A DNA stretch of 64,000 bases from Oceanobacillus sp. FSL K6-2867 (GTDB lineage Bacteria; Bacillota; Bacilli; Bacillales; Amphibacillaceae): assembly GCF_037963145.1 (NCBI RefSeq), contig NZ_CP150144.1, positions 3,968,001 through 4,032,000 on the forward strand. Reading direction: 5' to 3'. Of the stretch, positions 27,711 to 37,355 are shown in pieces (the first letter of the stretch is position 1; every line of letters begins with the position of its first letter). Position numbers and translations under genes: made by a program. Under the pieces are notes generated by a model that was not told the DNA's origin, did no database searches, and saw only the letters and a list, made by a program, of their open reading frames with translations.

Positions 27711-29105
27711 ATGGGAATTGACTACACTCCAAAACAAATTGTTGGTCAGCTAGATAAATATATTATTGGTCAGCAACAGGCAAAGCGATCTGTAGCAGTC
27801 GCTTTAAGAAATCGTTATCGGCGGATGCAGCTTGAAGATTCAATGAAAGAAGAAATCGTTCCAAAAAATATCTTAATGATTGGACCGACCGGGGTTGGGA
27901 AAACGGAGATTGCCAGAAGACTGGCAAAACTTGTTGGTGCTCCATTTGTGAAAATTGAAGCAACTAAGTTTACCGAAGTTGGTTATGTCGGCAGAGATGT
28001 GGAATCGATGGTAAGGGATCTAGTAGAGATGGCTGTTCGAATGGTTAAGGAAGAGAAGATGAGTGAAGTAATGGCAACAGCGGAAAAAGAAGCGAACAAA
28101 CGCCTCATTAAGTTGCTTGTGCCAGAAGCCAAAAAGCAATCCGGTGTTAAAAATCCATTTGAAATGCTTTTCCAAAATCAATCGGCAAGTGATAGTACCG
28201 ATAACGAAATCGAAAAAGATGAAGAAGTAAGAAGCAAACGGCAGCAAATTGAACATCAATTAGCTTTAGGTGAACTGGAAGACCGAATGGTTACGATTGA
28301 AATTGAGGAAATCCCTCCTTCTATGTTTGATATGCTGCAGGGTTCTGGCATGGAACAGATGGGGATGAATATGCAAGATGCACTCGGACAGTTCATGCCA
28401 ACTAAGAAGAAAAAGCGCAAGCTAACTGTATCTGAAGCTAGAAAAGTGCTGGAACAGCAAGAAGCCCAGAAGTTAGTAGATATGGATGAAGTTGCAGGAG
28501 AAGCTGTTAAAAGGGCTGAGCAAACAGGTATACTGTTTATCGATGAAATTGATAAGGTTGCCGGGAAACAAGAAGGAACTGCAGATGTTTCCAGAGAAGG
28601 TGTACAACGTGATATTTTGCCCATTGTAGAAGGTTCAACAGTTATTACAAAACACGGACCAGTGAAAACAGATCATATGCTTTTTGTTGCGGCCGGAGCA
28701 TTCCATATGGCGAAACCTTCTGATTTGATTCCTGAATTACAAGGAAGATTTCCAATTCGGGTAGAATTAGAAAAGTTATCTGTAGAGGATTTTAAACAAA
28801 TACTTACCGAGCCTTCTAATGCATTGATTAAACAATATCAATTAATGTTGAAAACAGAAGGTATAAATGTTGTTTTTACAGACGATGCTATAGAAAGGCT
28901 TGCAGAGATTGCTTTTCAGGTGAATCAGGATACCGATAATATTGGTGCAAGAAGACTTCATACAATATTAGAAAAGCTTCTGGAAGATTTGTCGTTTGAA
29001 GCACCGGATATTACGTTGGAGGAAATAGAAATTACTCCTGCTTATGTAGATCAAAAACTCAAGACAATTGTACAAAACAAAGACTTAAGCCAGTTTATAC
29101 TATAA
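27711..29105 (+). CDS. hslU: ATP-dependent unfoldase HslU (ClpY/CodX)
   Basis: HslU is the AAA+ ring that unfolds substrates and feeds HslV. The 464-residue protein has the N-terminal [17 protein letters not shown] region, Walker [10 protein letters not shown] near residue 58, a large inserted I domain (about 110-240, with a lysine-rich KKKKRKL stretch), Walker [11 protein letters not shown], and the C-terminal sensor 2 [22 protein letters not shown]. The C-terminal LSQFIL tail matches the family and docks into HslV. GGGAGG precedes the ATG. Confidence 0.97.
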   Translation: MGIDYTPKQIVGQLDKYIIGQQQAKRSVAVALRNRYRRMQLEDSMKEEIVPKNILMIGPTGVGKTEIARRLAKLVGAPFVKIEATKFTEVGYVGRDVESMVRDLVEMAVRMVKEEKMSEVMATAEKEANKRLIKLLVPEAKKQSGVKNPFEMLFQNQSASDSTDNEIEKDEEVRSKRQQIEHQLALGELEDRMVTIEIEEIPPSMFDMLQGSGMEQMGMNMQDALGQFMPTKKKKRKLTVSEARKVLEQQEAQKLVDMDEVAGEAVKRAEQTGILFIDEIDKVAGKQEGTADVSREGVQRDILPIVEGSTVITKHGPVKTDHMLFVAAGAFHMAKPSDLIPELQGRFPIRVELEKLSVEDFKQILTEPSNALIKQYQLMLKTEGINVVFTDDAIERLAEIAFQVNQDTDNIGARRLHTILEKLLEDLSFEAPDITLEEIEITPAYVDQKLKTIVQNKDLSQFIL

Positions 29106-29132
29106 TTCATAATAATGAAATGGAGGATCATC

Positions 29133-29912
29133 ATGGATCTATTAAATCGCGCAAGAAAAATTAATGCAATGTTACAGAAAGCAACAGGTAAATCAGTAAA
29201 CTTTAATGAAATGTCTGCTTCTCTAAGAGATGTAATCAGAGGAAATGTTTATATTGTTAGCAGACGCGGGAAGTTACTAGGATTTGCTGTAAACCAGGAA
29301 ATTGAAAATGAGCGTATGAAAACAATGCTTGAACAAAGACAATTCCCGGAAGAGTATACACAAGGGCTGTACAATATTTATGAAACAACTGCAAACCTTG
29401 ATATTAATAGTCAACATTCTGTGTTCCCTGTGGAAAATAAAGATTTATTTAAAGATGGCTTGACTACTATTATTCCGATTATTGGCGGTGGAGAGCGTCT
29501 TGGTACATTAGTTCTTGGAAGAGTGAACGAAAGCTTTAACGATGATGACTTATTACTTGCAGAGTATGGTGCAACTGTTGTAGGGATGGAAATCCTTCAT
29601 GAAAAGACTGAGGAAATTGAAATGGAAGCACGTAGTAAAGCTGTCGTTCAAATGGCAATCAGCTCACTTTCTTACAGTGAATTGGAAGCAATCGATCATA
29701 TCTTTGAAGAACTGAACGGACATGAAGGATTATTAGTAGCAAGTAAAATTGCAGACCGCGTAGGAATAACCAGATCTGTAATTGTAAACGCGCTAAGAAA
29801 GTTAGAGAGTGCAGGGGTTATTGAATCTCGTTCACTTGGTATGAAAGGTACTTACATTAAAGTCTTGAATGACAAATTCCTAGTTGAGCTAGAAAAACTT
29901 CGTTCAAGATAA
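29133..29912 (+). CDS. codY: GTP-sensing global regulator CodY
   Basis: CodY represses nutrient-scavenging and stationary-phase genes while GTP and branched-chain amino acids are high. The 259-residue protein has the N-terminal GAF domain ([21 protein letters not shown], where the ligand-contacting Arg lies) and a C-terminal winged helix-turn-helix ([22 protein letters not shown], about residues 203-225). The start is the ATG at 29133 with TGGAGGA upstream, which gives exactly the family's length; the ATG at 29115 is rejected. Last gene of the xerC operon, with a strong terminator. CodY is known to repress fla/che in B. subtilis, whose operon is next. Confidence 0.98.
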   Translation: MDLLNRARKINAMLQKATGKSVNFNEMSASLRDVIRGNVYIVSRRGKLLGFAVNQEIENERMKTMLEQRQFPEEYTQGLYNIYETTANLDINSQHSVFPVENKDLFKDGLTTIIPIIGGGERLGTLVLGRVNESFNDDDLLLAEYGATVVGMEILHEKTEEIEMEARSKAVVQMAISSLSYSELEAIDHIFEELNGHEGLLVASKIADRVGITRSVIVNALRKLESAGVIESRSLGMKGTYIKVLNDKFLVELEKLRSR

Positions 29913-29930
29913 GTTCATAAAACGATACGA

Positions 29931-29979
29931 AAAAAGACACAAAAAAGCCAAATAAATTGGCTTTTTTTGTGTCTTTTTC
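29931..29979 (+). terminator. Strong terminator after codY
   Basis: A long stem (29931-29951 with 29957-29978, core AAGCCAA/TTGGCTT and GACAC/GTGTC) with one extra T on the 3' arm and a final T-run. It isolates the xerC-codY operon from the flagellar operon. Confidence 0.95.
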
Positions 29980-30351
29980 TAGTTAATTATACTTATAATC
30001 AAACGTGGGACTTTTGTATGTGAGGAAGGAGTGAAATACATAAATAGGCTAAAAATCAATTGTAAACGGTATGTAAATGTTTTTGAATTGCTAGTTAATT
30101 CCATAAAATAGTACATTCATATTACTAAATACCTAGTCTTTTTTTACTGTTTTATTTTCTTTTAGGAGAAAATGTCGAAAAGTAATAGACTTTGTCTAAT
30201 TTATAACTTACAATGTTCGTAGAACAGGATGTAAATATGACTGTCGATTGGAAATTACATAGAACTGCAAGTACAAATAGGATAGAAGTCCAATGTTCTC
30301 GACATGTCATTTTTACCGGACTTTTTACAACTTACATAAGGAGTGCTTGTA
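29980..30351. other. Long AT-rich leader region before flgB
   Basis: 372 bases without a credible gene. It holds one good sigma-A-like promoter (30186-30214), a GAGGAAGGAG-like purine run at 30022-30031 with no open reading frame after it, and an AT-rich 150-base stretch. I see no sigma-D promoter (TAAA-N15-GCCGATAT) and no perfect CodY box. The 68-codon frame starting at 30213 overlaps flgB and lacks a ribosome-binding site, so it is not called. Confidence 0.6.
30186..30214 (+). promoter_or_regulatory. Candidate promoter of the fla/che operon
   Basis: TAGACT (30186-30191) and TACAAT (30209-30214) with a 17-base spacer. It would leave a leader of about 130 bases before flgB. It fits a housekeeping-sigma promoter of the operon; no matching sigma-D promoter seen. 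Confidence 0.5.
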
Positions 30352-30747
30352 ATGAATTTATTTGGAGGTACAATAAACAGATTAGAACAATCTATCAACT
30401 ATGCTGCAGCAAAGAATAATGCTATATCAAATAATATTGCAAATGCAGATACACCTGGGTATAAAGCGAAGGATGTTCAGTTTAAAAGCATATTACATAA
30501 TACACTCACTTCCTCAATTCAAGCTAAGCGTACGAATGAGAAGCACACCCCCTTTAACTCAAACCTAAATTCATCTTATCGTGTCGTTTCACAGCCCAAT
30601 ACGATGTACAGCCATAATGGAAATAATGTTGATATTGATAAGGAAATGGCAGAATTAGCGGAGAATCAAATCTATTATAATGGTTTGGTTGATCGAATTA
30701 ATGGAAAGTTTGGTAGCTTACAAACGGTTATTAGAGGAGGTAACTAG
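30352..30747 (+). CDS. flgB: Flagellar basal-body rod protein FlgB
   Basis: FlgB is a proximal rod component of the flagellar axle. The 131-residue protein has the rod-protein N-terminus with the family motif SNNIANADTPGYKAKDVQFKSIL (NNIANADTPGYKAKDVQF, about residues 26-43) and the C-terminal helix with EIAELAENQIYYNGLVDRI-like sequence (MAELAENQIYYNGLVDRING). ATG at 30352 with AAGGAG upstream; a GTG at 30343 is in frame but sits in the ribosome-binding site. First gene of the fla/che operon, three bases before flgC. Confidence 0.97.
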   Translation: MNLFGGTINRLEQSINYAAAKNNAISNNIANADTPGYKAKDVQFKSILHNTLTSSIQAKRTNEKHTPFNSNLNSSYRVVSQPNTMYSHNGNNVDIDKEMAELAENQIYYNGLVDRINGKFGSLQTVIRGGN

Positions 30748-30750
30748 TCG

Positions 30751-31200
30751 ATGTCAATATTTAATTCAATTAATACAAGCGCCAGTGCGTTAACTGCGCA
30801 AAGACTTCGAATGGATGTGGTTTCTTCCAATATTGCGAATGCCCAATCAACCAGAGCGGTTATAAATGAGAATGGCGAATTTGAACCGTATCAGAGGAAA
30901 ATGACTGTTTTAGAAGCGCGGGACAACCGTTTCACAACGATGCTGCAACATGCATCTGGCGGAACAAACCATAGTGGCGTACGAGTTGCTGCCATCGTTG
31001 AAGATGAGGAGCCGTTTAAACTTGTCTATAACCCTGTTCATCCAGATGCAAATGAAGCTGGTTATGTAGAGATGCCAAATGTGGATCCTCTGCAGGAAAT
31101 GGTGGATTTAATGAGTTCAACGAGATCGTATGAAGCAAATGTTACTGCTTTAAACGCTAGTAAAGGTATGTTAATGAAAGCATTAGAGATTGGTAAATAG
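30751..31200 (+). CDS. flgC: Flagellar basal-body rod protein FlgC
   Basis: FlgC is a rod subunit exported by the flagellar type III system. The 149-residue protein has the N-terminal rod signature SALTAQRLRMDVVSSNIANAQSTRA and the matching C-terminal helix (VDPLQEMVDLMSSTRSYEANVTAL), which coil together in the rod. AGGAGG precedes the ATG. It follows flgB by three bases and precedes fliE in the universal order. Confidence 0.98.
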   Translation: MSIFNSINTSASALTAQRLRMDVVSSNIANAQSTRAVINENGEFEPYQRKMTVLEARDNRFTTMLQHASGGTNHSGVRVAAIVEDEEPFKLVYNPVHPDANEAGYVEMPNVDPLQEMVDLMSSTRSYEANVTALNASKGMLMKALEIGK

Positions 31201-31219
31201 ATAATAAGGAGTTTTAAAA

Positions 31220-31525
31220 ATGGATTTTTTCATAAATAATGTGTCGCAGCCTATACAATCTTTACCGAAAGTTTCGAATGCGCAGATAACACCTGGAGAG
31301 GCGCAAGCAAATTTTGCGGAAACGTTAAAAGGGGCAATTGACAACCTTAATTCCATTCAGATGGAATCAGATAATAAAACAGAGGCATTGGCTAACGGGA
31401 ATATCGATGATCTTCATGATGTGATGATTACTGCACAAAAAGCAAGTATTACGCTCGAAACTACAGTGCAAATTCAGAAAAAAGTTATCGATGCTTATAA
31501 CGAAATAATGAGAATGTCGATATAA
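31220..31525 (+). CDS. fliE: Flagellar hook-basal body protein FliE
   Basis: FliE is thought to link the MS ring to the rod. The 101-residue protein has the family's central ANFAETLKGAIDNLNSIQ and C-terminal VMITAQKASITLETTVQIQKKVIDAYNEIMRM segments. AAGGAG precedes the ATG. Ordinary length and composition; only 19 bases after flgC. Confidence 0.96.
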   Translation: MDFFINNVSQPIQSLPKVSNAQITPGEAQANFAETLKGAIDNLNSIQMESDNKTEALANGNIDDLHDVMITAQKASITLETTVQIQKKVIDAYNEIMRMSI

Positions 31526-31605
31526 ATGGATAATCCAGCAACGGAAAATTAATAGTAGTTCAGTAGTAAATATCGATTACTTAATGCACTTTGGTGGGGG
31601 AAATT

Positions 31606-33195
31606 ATGAAGGAAACATTGTTAAAATGGAAAGAATCGGTAATTTTGTTCTGGCAGAATCGATCAAAAAGCCAAAAAGGTCTCTTTGCTGGATCTATTAT
31701 TATCGTAATTTTATTTATAGTAGGTATTGCTTTTTTCAGTTCCAATACACGATTCGTTCCATTATATAATAATTTGACTATTCAAGAGGTTGGACAGATT
31801 AAAGCAGAGCTGGATACAAGGGGGATTCCCTACGAATTAAATAATGGTGGTACAAGTATTACGGTACCAGAAGGGCAAGTAGAATCGTTGCTCGTTGATC
31901 TAGCGGGGATGGGTTTGCCAAACAGCGGGAATATTGATTATTCCTTTTTTAGTGAGAACACATCTTGGGGAATAACAGATAATGAATTTAATATTATGAA
32001 ACTTGATGCTATGCAAACAGAGCTTGCTAATTTAATGCAGAGTATTGAAGGTATCAATAATGCACAAGTAATGATTAATATGCCAGAAGAACCGGTATTT
32101 GTAAGTGATGTGACTGGAGAAGCTAGTGCATCAATTGTATTAAATACACAGCCAGGCTACCAATTTCAAGGCAATCAAATAGAATCACTTTATCACCTTG
32201 TTTCAAAAGCGGTACCGAATTTACCTGCTGAAAATATTGTTATTATGAATCAATATTTTGAGTACTTTGACCGGAATTCACAAACTGCTTCTGGAGTTCA
32301 GGATGCTTATACGTATCAGCAGACTGTGAAGAAAGATACCGAACGTGACATTCAAAAGAGATTACAGCAAATGCTCGGAACAATGGTAGGAATGGATAAT
32401 GTCATTGTTTCTGTGACTGCAGATATTGATTTCACTCAGGAGAATCGCACAGAGGAACTTGTCGACCCAGTTGATATCGAAAATGTAGAAGGAATACCTG
32501 TCAGTCTCGAAACTATACAGGAATCCTATAGTGGAGAAAATGCCACAGGCGGTATCGGCGGAGCCACTGATGAGGATGTAACCAACTATCCTGCTGGAGA
32601 TGCTGGAGCTGGTGACTATGAACTAGATAAGGAAACAATTAATTATGAATATAATCGAATTCGTAAAGAGATTGTTGAGAGTCCATATAAAGTTCGTGAT
32701 CTTGGAATTCAAGTTGCCATTGATAGCACACGAAGTACGGATGGTAATAATGCAGAGCTTTTGAGTCAGCAGGAACAGAGTGCAGTTGAACAAGGGGTTT
32801 CTTCGATTTTAAATTCAATTGTAGGAGCGACAATTGATGAAGACTATGGTGAAGTAATTCCAGAAGATAAGATTTCGATTGTGTTCCAGGAATTCACAGA
32901 AACTCCTGCAACAGTTAGTGCCACTACTTCTGTTATTCCATTGTGGATGTATATTGTCGGTGGAGCACTATTGACAGCGATTATTATTCTAATCATTCTA
33001 TTAATCCGAAATAGGAATAGTGATGAGGAAATAATAGAAGAAATGGTTACGGAAAGTCCAGCTCTAGAAGTTCCAGATTTACCGCAGGAAGAAGAATCAG
33101 AAGCAGTTGTAAGAAGGAAGCAGTTAGAAAAAATTGCGAAAGAAAAACCAGAGGAATTTGCTAAACTGCTGAGAAGCTGGATTGGAGAAGATTAG
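31606..33195 (+). CDS. fliF: Flagellar MS-ring protein FliF
   Basis: FliF forms the membrane/supramembrane ring on which the rest of the basal body is built. The 529-residue protein has an N-terminal transmembrane segment (about residues 24-45) and a C-terminal one (about 445-470, LWMYIVGGALLTAIIILIILLI), with the ring-building RBM domains between (starting VPLYNNLTIQEVGQIKAELDTRGIPYEL) and a cytosolic tail that binds FliG (VRRKQLEKIAKEKPEEFAKLLRSWI). GGTGGGGG upstream fits the ATG at 31606; a TTG at 31591 is rejected. Confidence 0.97.
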   Translation: MKETLLKWKESVILFWQNRSKSQKGLFAGSIIIVILFIVGIAFFSSNTRFVPLYNNLTIQEVGQIKAELDTRGIPYELNNGGTSITVPEGQVESLLVDLAGMGLPNSGNIDYSFFSENTSWGITDNEFNIMKLDAMQTELANLMQSIEGINNAQVMINMPEEPVFVSDVTGEASASIVLNTQPGYQFQGNQIESLYHLVSKAVPNLPAENIVIMNQYFEYFDRNSQTASGVQDAYTYQQTVKKDTERDIQKRLQQMLGTMVGMDNVIVSVTADIDFTQENRTEELVDPVDIENVEGIPVSLETIQESYSGENATGGIGGATDEDVTNYPAGDAGAGDYELDKETINYEYNRIRKEIVESPYKVRDLGIQVAIDSTRSTDGNNAELLSQQEQSAVEQGVSSILNSIVGATIDEDYGEVIPEDKISIVFQEFTETPATVSATTSVIPLWMYIVGGALLTAIIILIILLIRNRNSDEEIIEEMVTESPALEVPDLPQEEESEAVVRRKQLEKIAKEKPEEFAKLLRSWIGED

Positions 33196-33205
33196 GAGGG
33201 GAAAA

Positions 33206-34219
33206 ATGGTAAGGCAAAAGGGCGCTTTAACTGGAAAACAAAAAGCAGCAATTCTTTTAATCTCACTAGGTCCAGATGTATCGGCGCAAGTATATAAATA
33301 CTTATCAGAGGAAGAAATTGAGAAGCTGAGCTTGGAGATTTCTTCTGTAAAAAAAGTAGATTCAAATTTAAAAGAAAATGTGATGGAGCAATTTCACCAA
33401 ATTGCAGTAGCGCAAGACTATATTACACAGGGCGGTATTGGTTATGCGAAAACTGTTTTGGAAAAGGCCTTCGGCAAACAGGAAGCATCGAATATAATTA
33501 ATCGTCTGACCTCATCCCTGCAGGTAAGACCGTTTGACTTCGCAAGAAAAGCGGATCCTCAACAAGTTTTAAACTTTATTCAAGGAGAACATCCGCAAAC
33601 AATTGCGTTAGTACTTTCTTATCTTGACTCAGAACAGGCGGGGCAGATTTTATCTTCATTGCCACAGGAGCTGCAGGCTGATGTAGCTAGAAGGATAGCT
33701 ACAATGGATTCTACTTCTCCTGAAATTATAAGTCAGGTAGAGCAGGTATTGGAGAAAAATATCTCCGCTTCCGTCTCTGAAGATTATACACAAACCGGTG
33801 GTATTCAGGCGGTTGTTGAAGTATTAAACGGAGTGGACCGCAGTACGGAGCGAACAATTCTTGATTCGCTTGAAATCCAGGACCCAGAACTGGCTGATGA
33901 AATTAAAAAGCGGATGTTTGTGTTTGAAGACATTGTCATTCTCGATAATCGAGCGATACAACGTGTCATTCGTGAAGTGGAAAATGAAGATCTTCGACTG
34001 GCACTTAAGGTTGCAAGTGATGAGGTTAAAGACGTTGTATTCACAAATATGTCACAGCGCATGGCAGAAACCTTCAAAGAAGAAATGGAATATATGGGGC
34101 CAGTTCGTCTAAGAGACGTAGAGGAAGCGCAAATGAGAATTGTAGCTATTATTCGCAGACTCGAAGATATTGGAGAAATTGTCATCGCCAGAGGTGGAGG
34201 AGACGATATCATTGTCTGA
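33206..34219 (+). CDS. fliG: Flagellar motor switch protein FliG
   Basis: FliG is the rotor protein that contacts the stators and reads the switch. The 337-residue protein opens with LTGKQKAAILLISLGPDVSAQVYKYLSEEE, has the middle EHPQTIALVLSYL segment, and the C-terminal charged torque helix (FVFEDIVILDNRAIQRVIREV, with the Asp/Arg pair) plus the closing RLRDVEEAQMRIVAIIRRLEDIGEIVIARGG. TAGGAGGG precedes ATG 33206; the frame's earlier start (33182) overlaps fliF and is unlikely. Confidence 0.97.
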   Translation: MVRQKGALTGKQKAAILLISLGPDVSAQVYKYLSEEEIEKLSLEISSVKKVDSNLKENVMEQFHQIAVAQDYITQGGIGYAKTVLEKAFGKQEASNIINRLTSSLQVRPFDFARKADPQQVLNFIQGEHPQTIALVLSYLDSEQAGQILSSLPQELQADVARRIATMDSTSPEIISQVEQVLEKNISASVSEDYTQTGGIQAVVEVLNGVDRSTERTILDSLEIQDPELADEIKKRMFVFEDIVILDNRAIQRVIREVENEDLRLALKVASDEVKDVVFTNMSQRMAETFKEEMEYMGPVRLRDVEEAQMRIVAIIRRLEDIGEIVIARGGGDDIIV

Positions 34220-34970
34220 TTTAGAAAATAAGCAGCCCTTTAATCAGAAATTGATAAAAATTAAACCAATTCAATCGATACAGCATGCTATCGAAGATGA
34301 ACCATCTGAAAGAAATAAAGAGATAGAGACAATTCAGCTGGAAATTGAACAAATGCAACAGGAATTGAAGAATCTAGCTCAGCAAAAAGAATTGTTACTT
34401 AAACAAACTAATCTAGCCATTGAAGATGAAAAAAGAAATTGGGAAGAAACGAAACAGCAATTGATTGACAATGCAAAGCATGAAGGCTTTCAAGCAGGGT
34501 TTAGTCAAGGTGAACATGCAGGTAAAGCTTCATATGAAGAAAAGCTGAATCAAGCCAACTTAATTATTGATGCAACAACAAATGATTATCACACAACGAT
34601 TGAAAAAAGCAAGGAAACGATTTTACAGCTTTCACTTGCTATCGCAGAGAAAATTATTGGTGATAAAGTCTCTAAAGAACCAGAAACATTTCTGGGAATT
34701 ATTCGACATGCTATTCAAGAATTGAAAGATCAATCGACTGTAACGATTTATTTACACCCTGTAAATTATGAATATGTGATAAGTCAAAAGGATGAATTAA
34801 TGCGGATTTTAGAAGATGATTCAGCACTATCTATCTACTTAGATGAAAAGTTACAGGAGAATACGTGCTTGATTGAGCATGCATTTGGGCAAATTGATGC
34901 CAGTGTTGACACGCAATTATTAAAAATCCGGGAAGCATTGCAGGATTACCTAATGGAGAAAAGGCAATGA
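34212..34970 (+). CDS. fliH: Flagellar assembly protein FliH
   Basis: FliH regulates the export ATPase FliI and links it to the switch. The 252-residue protein is highly charged with a coiled coil (about residues 35-90, EIETIQLEIEQMQQELKNLAQQ) and a C-terminal FliH/V-ATPase E-subunit-like domain (LSLAIAEKIIGDKVSKEPETFLGIIRHAIQELK). A TTG start at 34212 with GGAGGA ten bases upstream is preferred to an ATG at 34170 deep inside fliG. It overlaps fliG by eight bases and fliI by four (ATGA). Confidence 0.88.
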   Translation: MSDLENKQPFNQKLIKIKPIQSIQHAIEDEPSERNKEIETIQLEIEQMQQELKNLAQQKELLLKQTNLAIEDEKRNWEETKQQLIDNAKHEGFQAGFSQGEHAGKASYEEKLNQANLIIDATTNDYHTTIEKSKETILQLSLAIAEKIIGDKVSKEPETFLGIIRHAIQELKDQSTVTIYLHPVNYEYVISQKDELMRILEDDSALSIYLDEKLQENTCLIEHAFGQIDASVDTQLLKIREALQDYLMEKRQ

Positions 34971-36289
34971 ATATATCCGATTACAAATTTGTTATAAAAA
35001 ATGCTGCTACATATAAACATTACGGTAAAGTATTGCGAGTTGTAGGGCTGATGATTGAATCAGAAGGCCCGGCAGCCAACATAGGAGAAGTCTGTTACAT
35101 TCATTCTGCTTCCAAAAATCGACCACCAATTGTATCAGAGGTGGTAGGTTTTAATAATGAAAAAATCCTTCTGATGCCATATGCAGAAGTAACAGAGATT
35201 GGTTCTGGGTGCCTGGTCGAAGCAACCGGAAAACCATTAACTGTTAAGATTGGAAGGTCGTTGATTGGTAACATTGTGAACTCTCTTGGTCAACCTTTGG
35301 ATGATCAATCTTCACTGCCAAAGGGACTGTCTAACTGCCTGACCGATCAAGCTCCGCCCAATCCAATGACACGGCCGCCAATACGCGAGCCGATTCAAGT
35401 AGGAGTCAAAGCAATTGATTCTCTTTTGACAATGGGAAAAGGACAACGCGTTGGGATTTTTGCTGGTAGTGGTGTTGGGAAAAGTACATTATTAGGAATG
35501 ATTGCAAGAAATAGTGGTGCTGATATTAATGTTATTGCATTAATAGGTGAACGTGGCCGTGAGGTCCGCGAGTTTATCGAGCACGATCTTGGGCCAGAAG
35601 GCTTAAAAAAATCAATTGTTGTAGCTGCGACTTCAGACCAGCCAGCATTAATGCGGATTAAAGGAGCGTATACTGCAACTTCAATTAGTGAGTATTTCAG
35701 GGATCTTGGTTATGATGTGAATTTAATGATGGACTCTGTTACGAGAGTTGCAATGGCGCAAAGAGAAATTGGTTTAGCGATTGGTGAGCCACCAACCACC
35801 AAAGGCTATACACCATCCGTATTTTCTATCCTTCCTAAATTGCTAGAAAGAACAGGAACAAATGAGGCTGGATCAATCACCGCCTTTTATACGGTTCTTG
35901 TTGATGGAGATGACATGAATGAGCCGATTGCAGACGCAGTTCGCGGTATTTTAGATGGTCATTTTGTGATGGATAGAAAGTTAGCGGAACGAGGTCAATT
36001 TCCGGCAATTAATGTGCAAAAATCCGTCAGCCGAGTCATGAATATGGTTGCAACTCCTGAACAAAAGCAAATTGCACAGGAACTTCGCAGGCTGATGGCT
36101 GTTTATGAGGATAATCGTGAATTAATTAACATTGGTGCTTATAAACGGGGTACCAATCAAGAGATTGATCGAGCTATTTCCTATTATTCAAAAATACAGG
36201 AATTTTTAAGACAAGATGTATATGAAACAAATACGCTAAATGAAACGATTCAGTTAATGAAATCACTTCTTAATGGAGGAATTGATTGA
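34967..36289 (+). CDS. fliI: Flagellum-specific ATPase FliI
   Basis: FliI is the hexameric ATPase that delivers substrates to the export gate. The 440-residue protein has Walker A AGSGVGKST around residues 166-174, the LIGERGREVREF signature near 193, Walker B (VNLMMDSVTRVAMAQREI) and GEPPTTKGYTPSVF. Start ATG overlaps the fliH stop, and its stop overlaps the fliJ start. Complete and ordinary. Confidence 0.98.
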   Translation: MNISDYKFVIKNAATYKHYGKVLRVVGLMIESEGPAANIGEVCYIHSASKNRPPIVSEVVGFNNEKILLMPYAEVTEIGSGCLVEATGKPLTVKIGRSLIGNIVNSLGQPLDDQSSLPKGLSNCLTDQAPPNPMTRPPIREPIQVGVKAIDSLLTMGKGQRVGIFAGSGVGKSTLLGMIARNSGADINVIALIGERGREVREFIEHDLGPEGLKKSIVVAATSDQPALMRIKGAYTATSISEYFRDLGYDVNLMMDSVTRVAMAQREIGLAIGEPPTTKGYTPSVFSILPKLLERTGTNEAGSITAFYTVLVDGDDMNEPIADAVRGILDGHFVMDRKLAERGQFPAINVQKSVSRVMNMVATPEQKQIAQELRRLMAVYEDNRELINIGAYKRGTNQEIDRAISYYSKIQEFLRQDVYETNTLNETIQLMKSLLNGGID

Positions 36290-36735
36290 TGGCCGAGATG
36301 ATTGCATTATCCAAAATATTGGACATTCGTGAAAATGAAAAGCAAATTGCACAGAGAGCGTATAATCAGTCGCTTGATTCTTTTGAAAAAGTAGCAACGG
36401 AACTGTATCACATCTTACAGAAAAAAGAGCGAGCCGAGGATTCGTATAATCAATTTCTTTATTCCGTAACACCGATTGATCGGATAAAAGAGCAAGCTGT
36501 TTACATTGAACAATTAAATAGACAAATTAATCACTTGCAGTTCCGTGTTCAGAAGGCTAGATCAGAAATGGAATCGAAACAGCATCAACTTTCAGATGCC
36601 CATGTAGAAGTAAAGAAATTTGAGAAAATAATTGAAATGAGAAACGAAACAAAAGCAAATTTACAAAAAAAAATGGAAAATGCGTTTATGGATGAAATAT
36701 CAATTACACAATTTTTAAACCATAAAAATAGGTGA
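36289..36735 (+). CDS. fliJ: Flagellar export protein FliJ
   Basis: FliJ is a coiled-coil stalk of the FliHIJ ATPase complex that activates the export gate. The 148-residue protein is almost wholly charged helix (KILDIRENEKQIAQRAYNQSLDSFEKVATEL ... KFEKIIEMRNETK). The ATG at 36289 is used (GGAGGA eight bases upstream); a TTG three bases before is in frame but overlaps the fliI stop. It precedes the MotE-like gene by five bases. Confidence 0.94.
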   Translation: MAEMIALSKILDIRENEKQIAQRAYNQSLDSFEKVATELYHILQKKERAEDSYNQFLYSVTPIDRIKEQAVYIEQLNRQINHLQFRVQKARSEMESKQHQLSDAHVEVKKFEKIIEMRNETKANLQKKMENAFMDEISITQFLNHKNR

Positions 36736-36740
36736 AGTAA

Positions 36741-37328
36741 ATGGTTGATAATATGAAAAAGAAAAAAAAGAATCCGATCCTTCGACTTTTATTTGCAGTA
36801 GTAATCCCGCTGATTATCATTGTTGCAATAGTAGTTACTATTATGGAGGTTGCTGGCTTTAATGTTATGGATTGGACAAAGCACCAAGCTAGTACAATAC
36901 CTGTTATATCGAATCTAGTAGCTTCAGAAAAGGCAGCACCTGTCCAAAATGATTCGCACGAACAAGCAATTGTAGATGAGAAGGATGGGGAGATTACAAG
37001 TTTAAATGAAACAATTCGTGAGTTGGAAGCAACAATAAACGAGCAGAAACAGGATATTGTCCGTCTGGAGAATAGTCTGGAAACAGCTCTTGAGGATGGA
37101 GAATCATCAGAAAAAAATTCTCCAGATGATTCGCTTACTTCCATTATTGATTCATTTGAAGAAATGAAAGGCTCTAAAGCGGCGCCTATTGTTGAAAATC
37201 TAGAAACAGATACGGCAGTGGCAATTTTGCAGGAACTATCTAAAGATCATCGAGCATCAATACTCAGTTCGATGGACCCGGAAAAGGCAGCCAAGCTAAC
37301 ACAATTGCTTTTTTCGAGCGCGAATTAA
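36741..37328 (+). CDS. ylxF: MotE-like / YlxF protein
   Basis: Membrane protein of the fla/che operon known as YlxF in B. subtilis, with a MotE (MgtE N-domain-like) C-terminal domain. The 195 residues have an N-terminal lysine run (KKKKKN), one transmembrane segment (about 14-36, LLFAVVIPLIIIVAIVVTI), a coiled coil (about 85-120, ITSLNETIRELEATINEQKQ) and the MotE-type end (AVAILQELSKDHRASILSSMDPEKAAKLTQLL). AGGTGA precedes the ATG. Proposed roles near the motor are from the family; mechanism is unknown. Confidence 0.9.
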   Translation: MVDNMKKKKKNPILRLLFAVVIPLIIIVAIVVTIMEVAGFNVMDWTKHQASTIPVISNLVASEKAAPVQNDSHEQAIVDEKDGEITSLNETIRELEATINEQKQDIVRLENSLETALEDGESSEKNSPDDSLTSIIDSFEEMKGSKAAPIVENLETDTAVAILQELSKDHRASILSSMDPEKAAKLTQLLFSSAN

Positions 37329-37355
37329 AATTGATTCACCGAAAGGGGGGAGAAA

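Noticed and set aside
29980..30351. Sigma-D promoter before flgB
   Set aside because: No TAAA-N15-GCCGATAT-like sequence was found in the gap.
30213..30419. Possible small gene ahead of flgB
   Set aside because: It overlaps flgB out of frame and no ribosome-binding site precedes it.
33805..34212. 135-residue minus-strand open frame opposite fliG
   Set aside because: Serine-rich antisense shadow of fliG, no ribosome-binding site.
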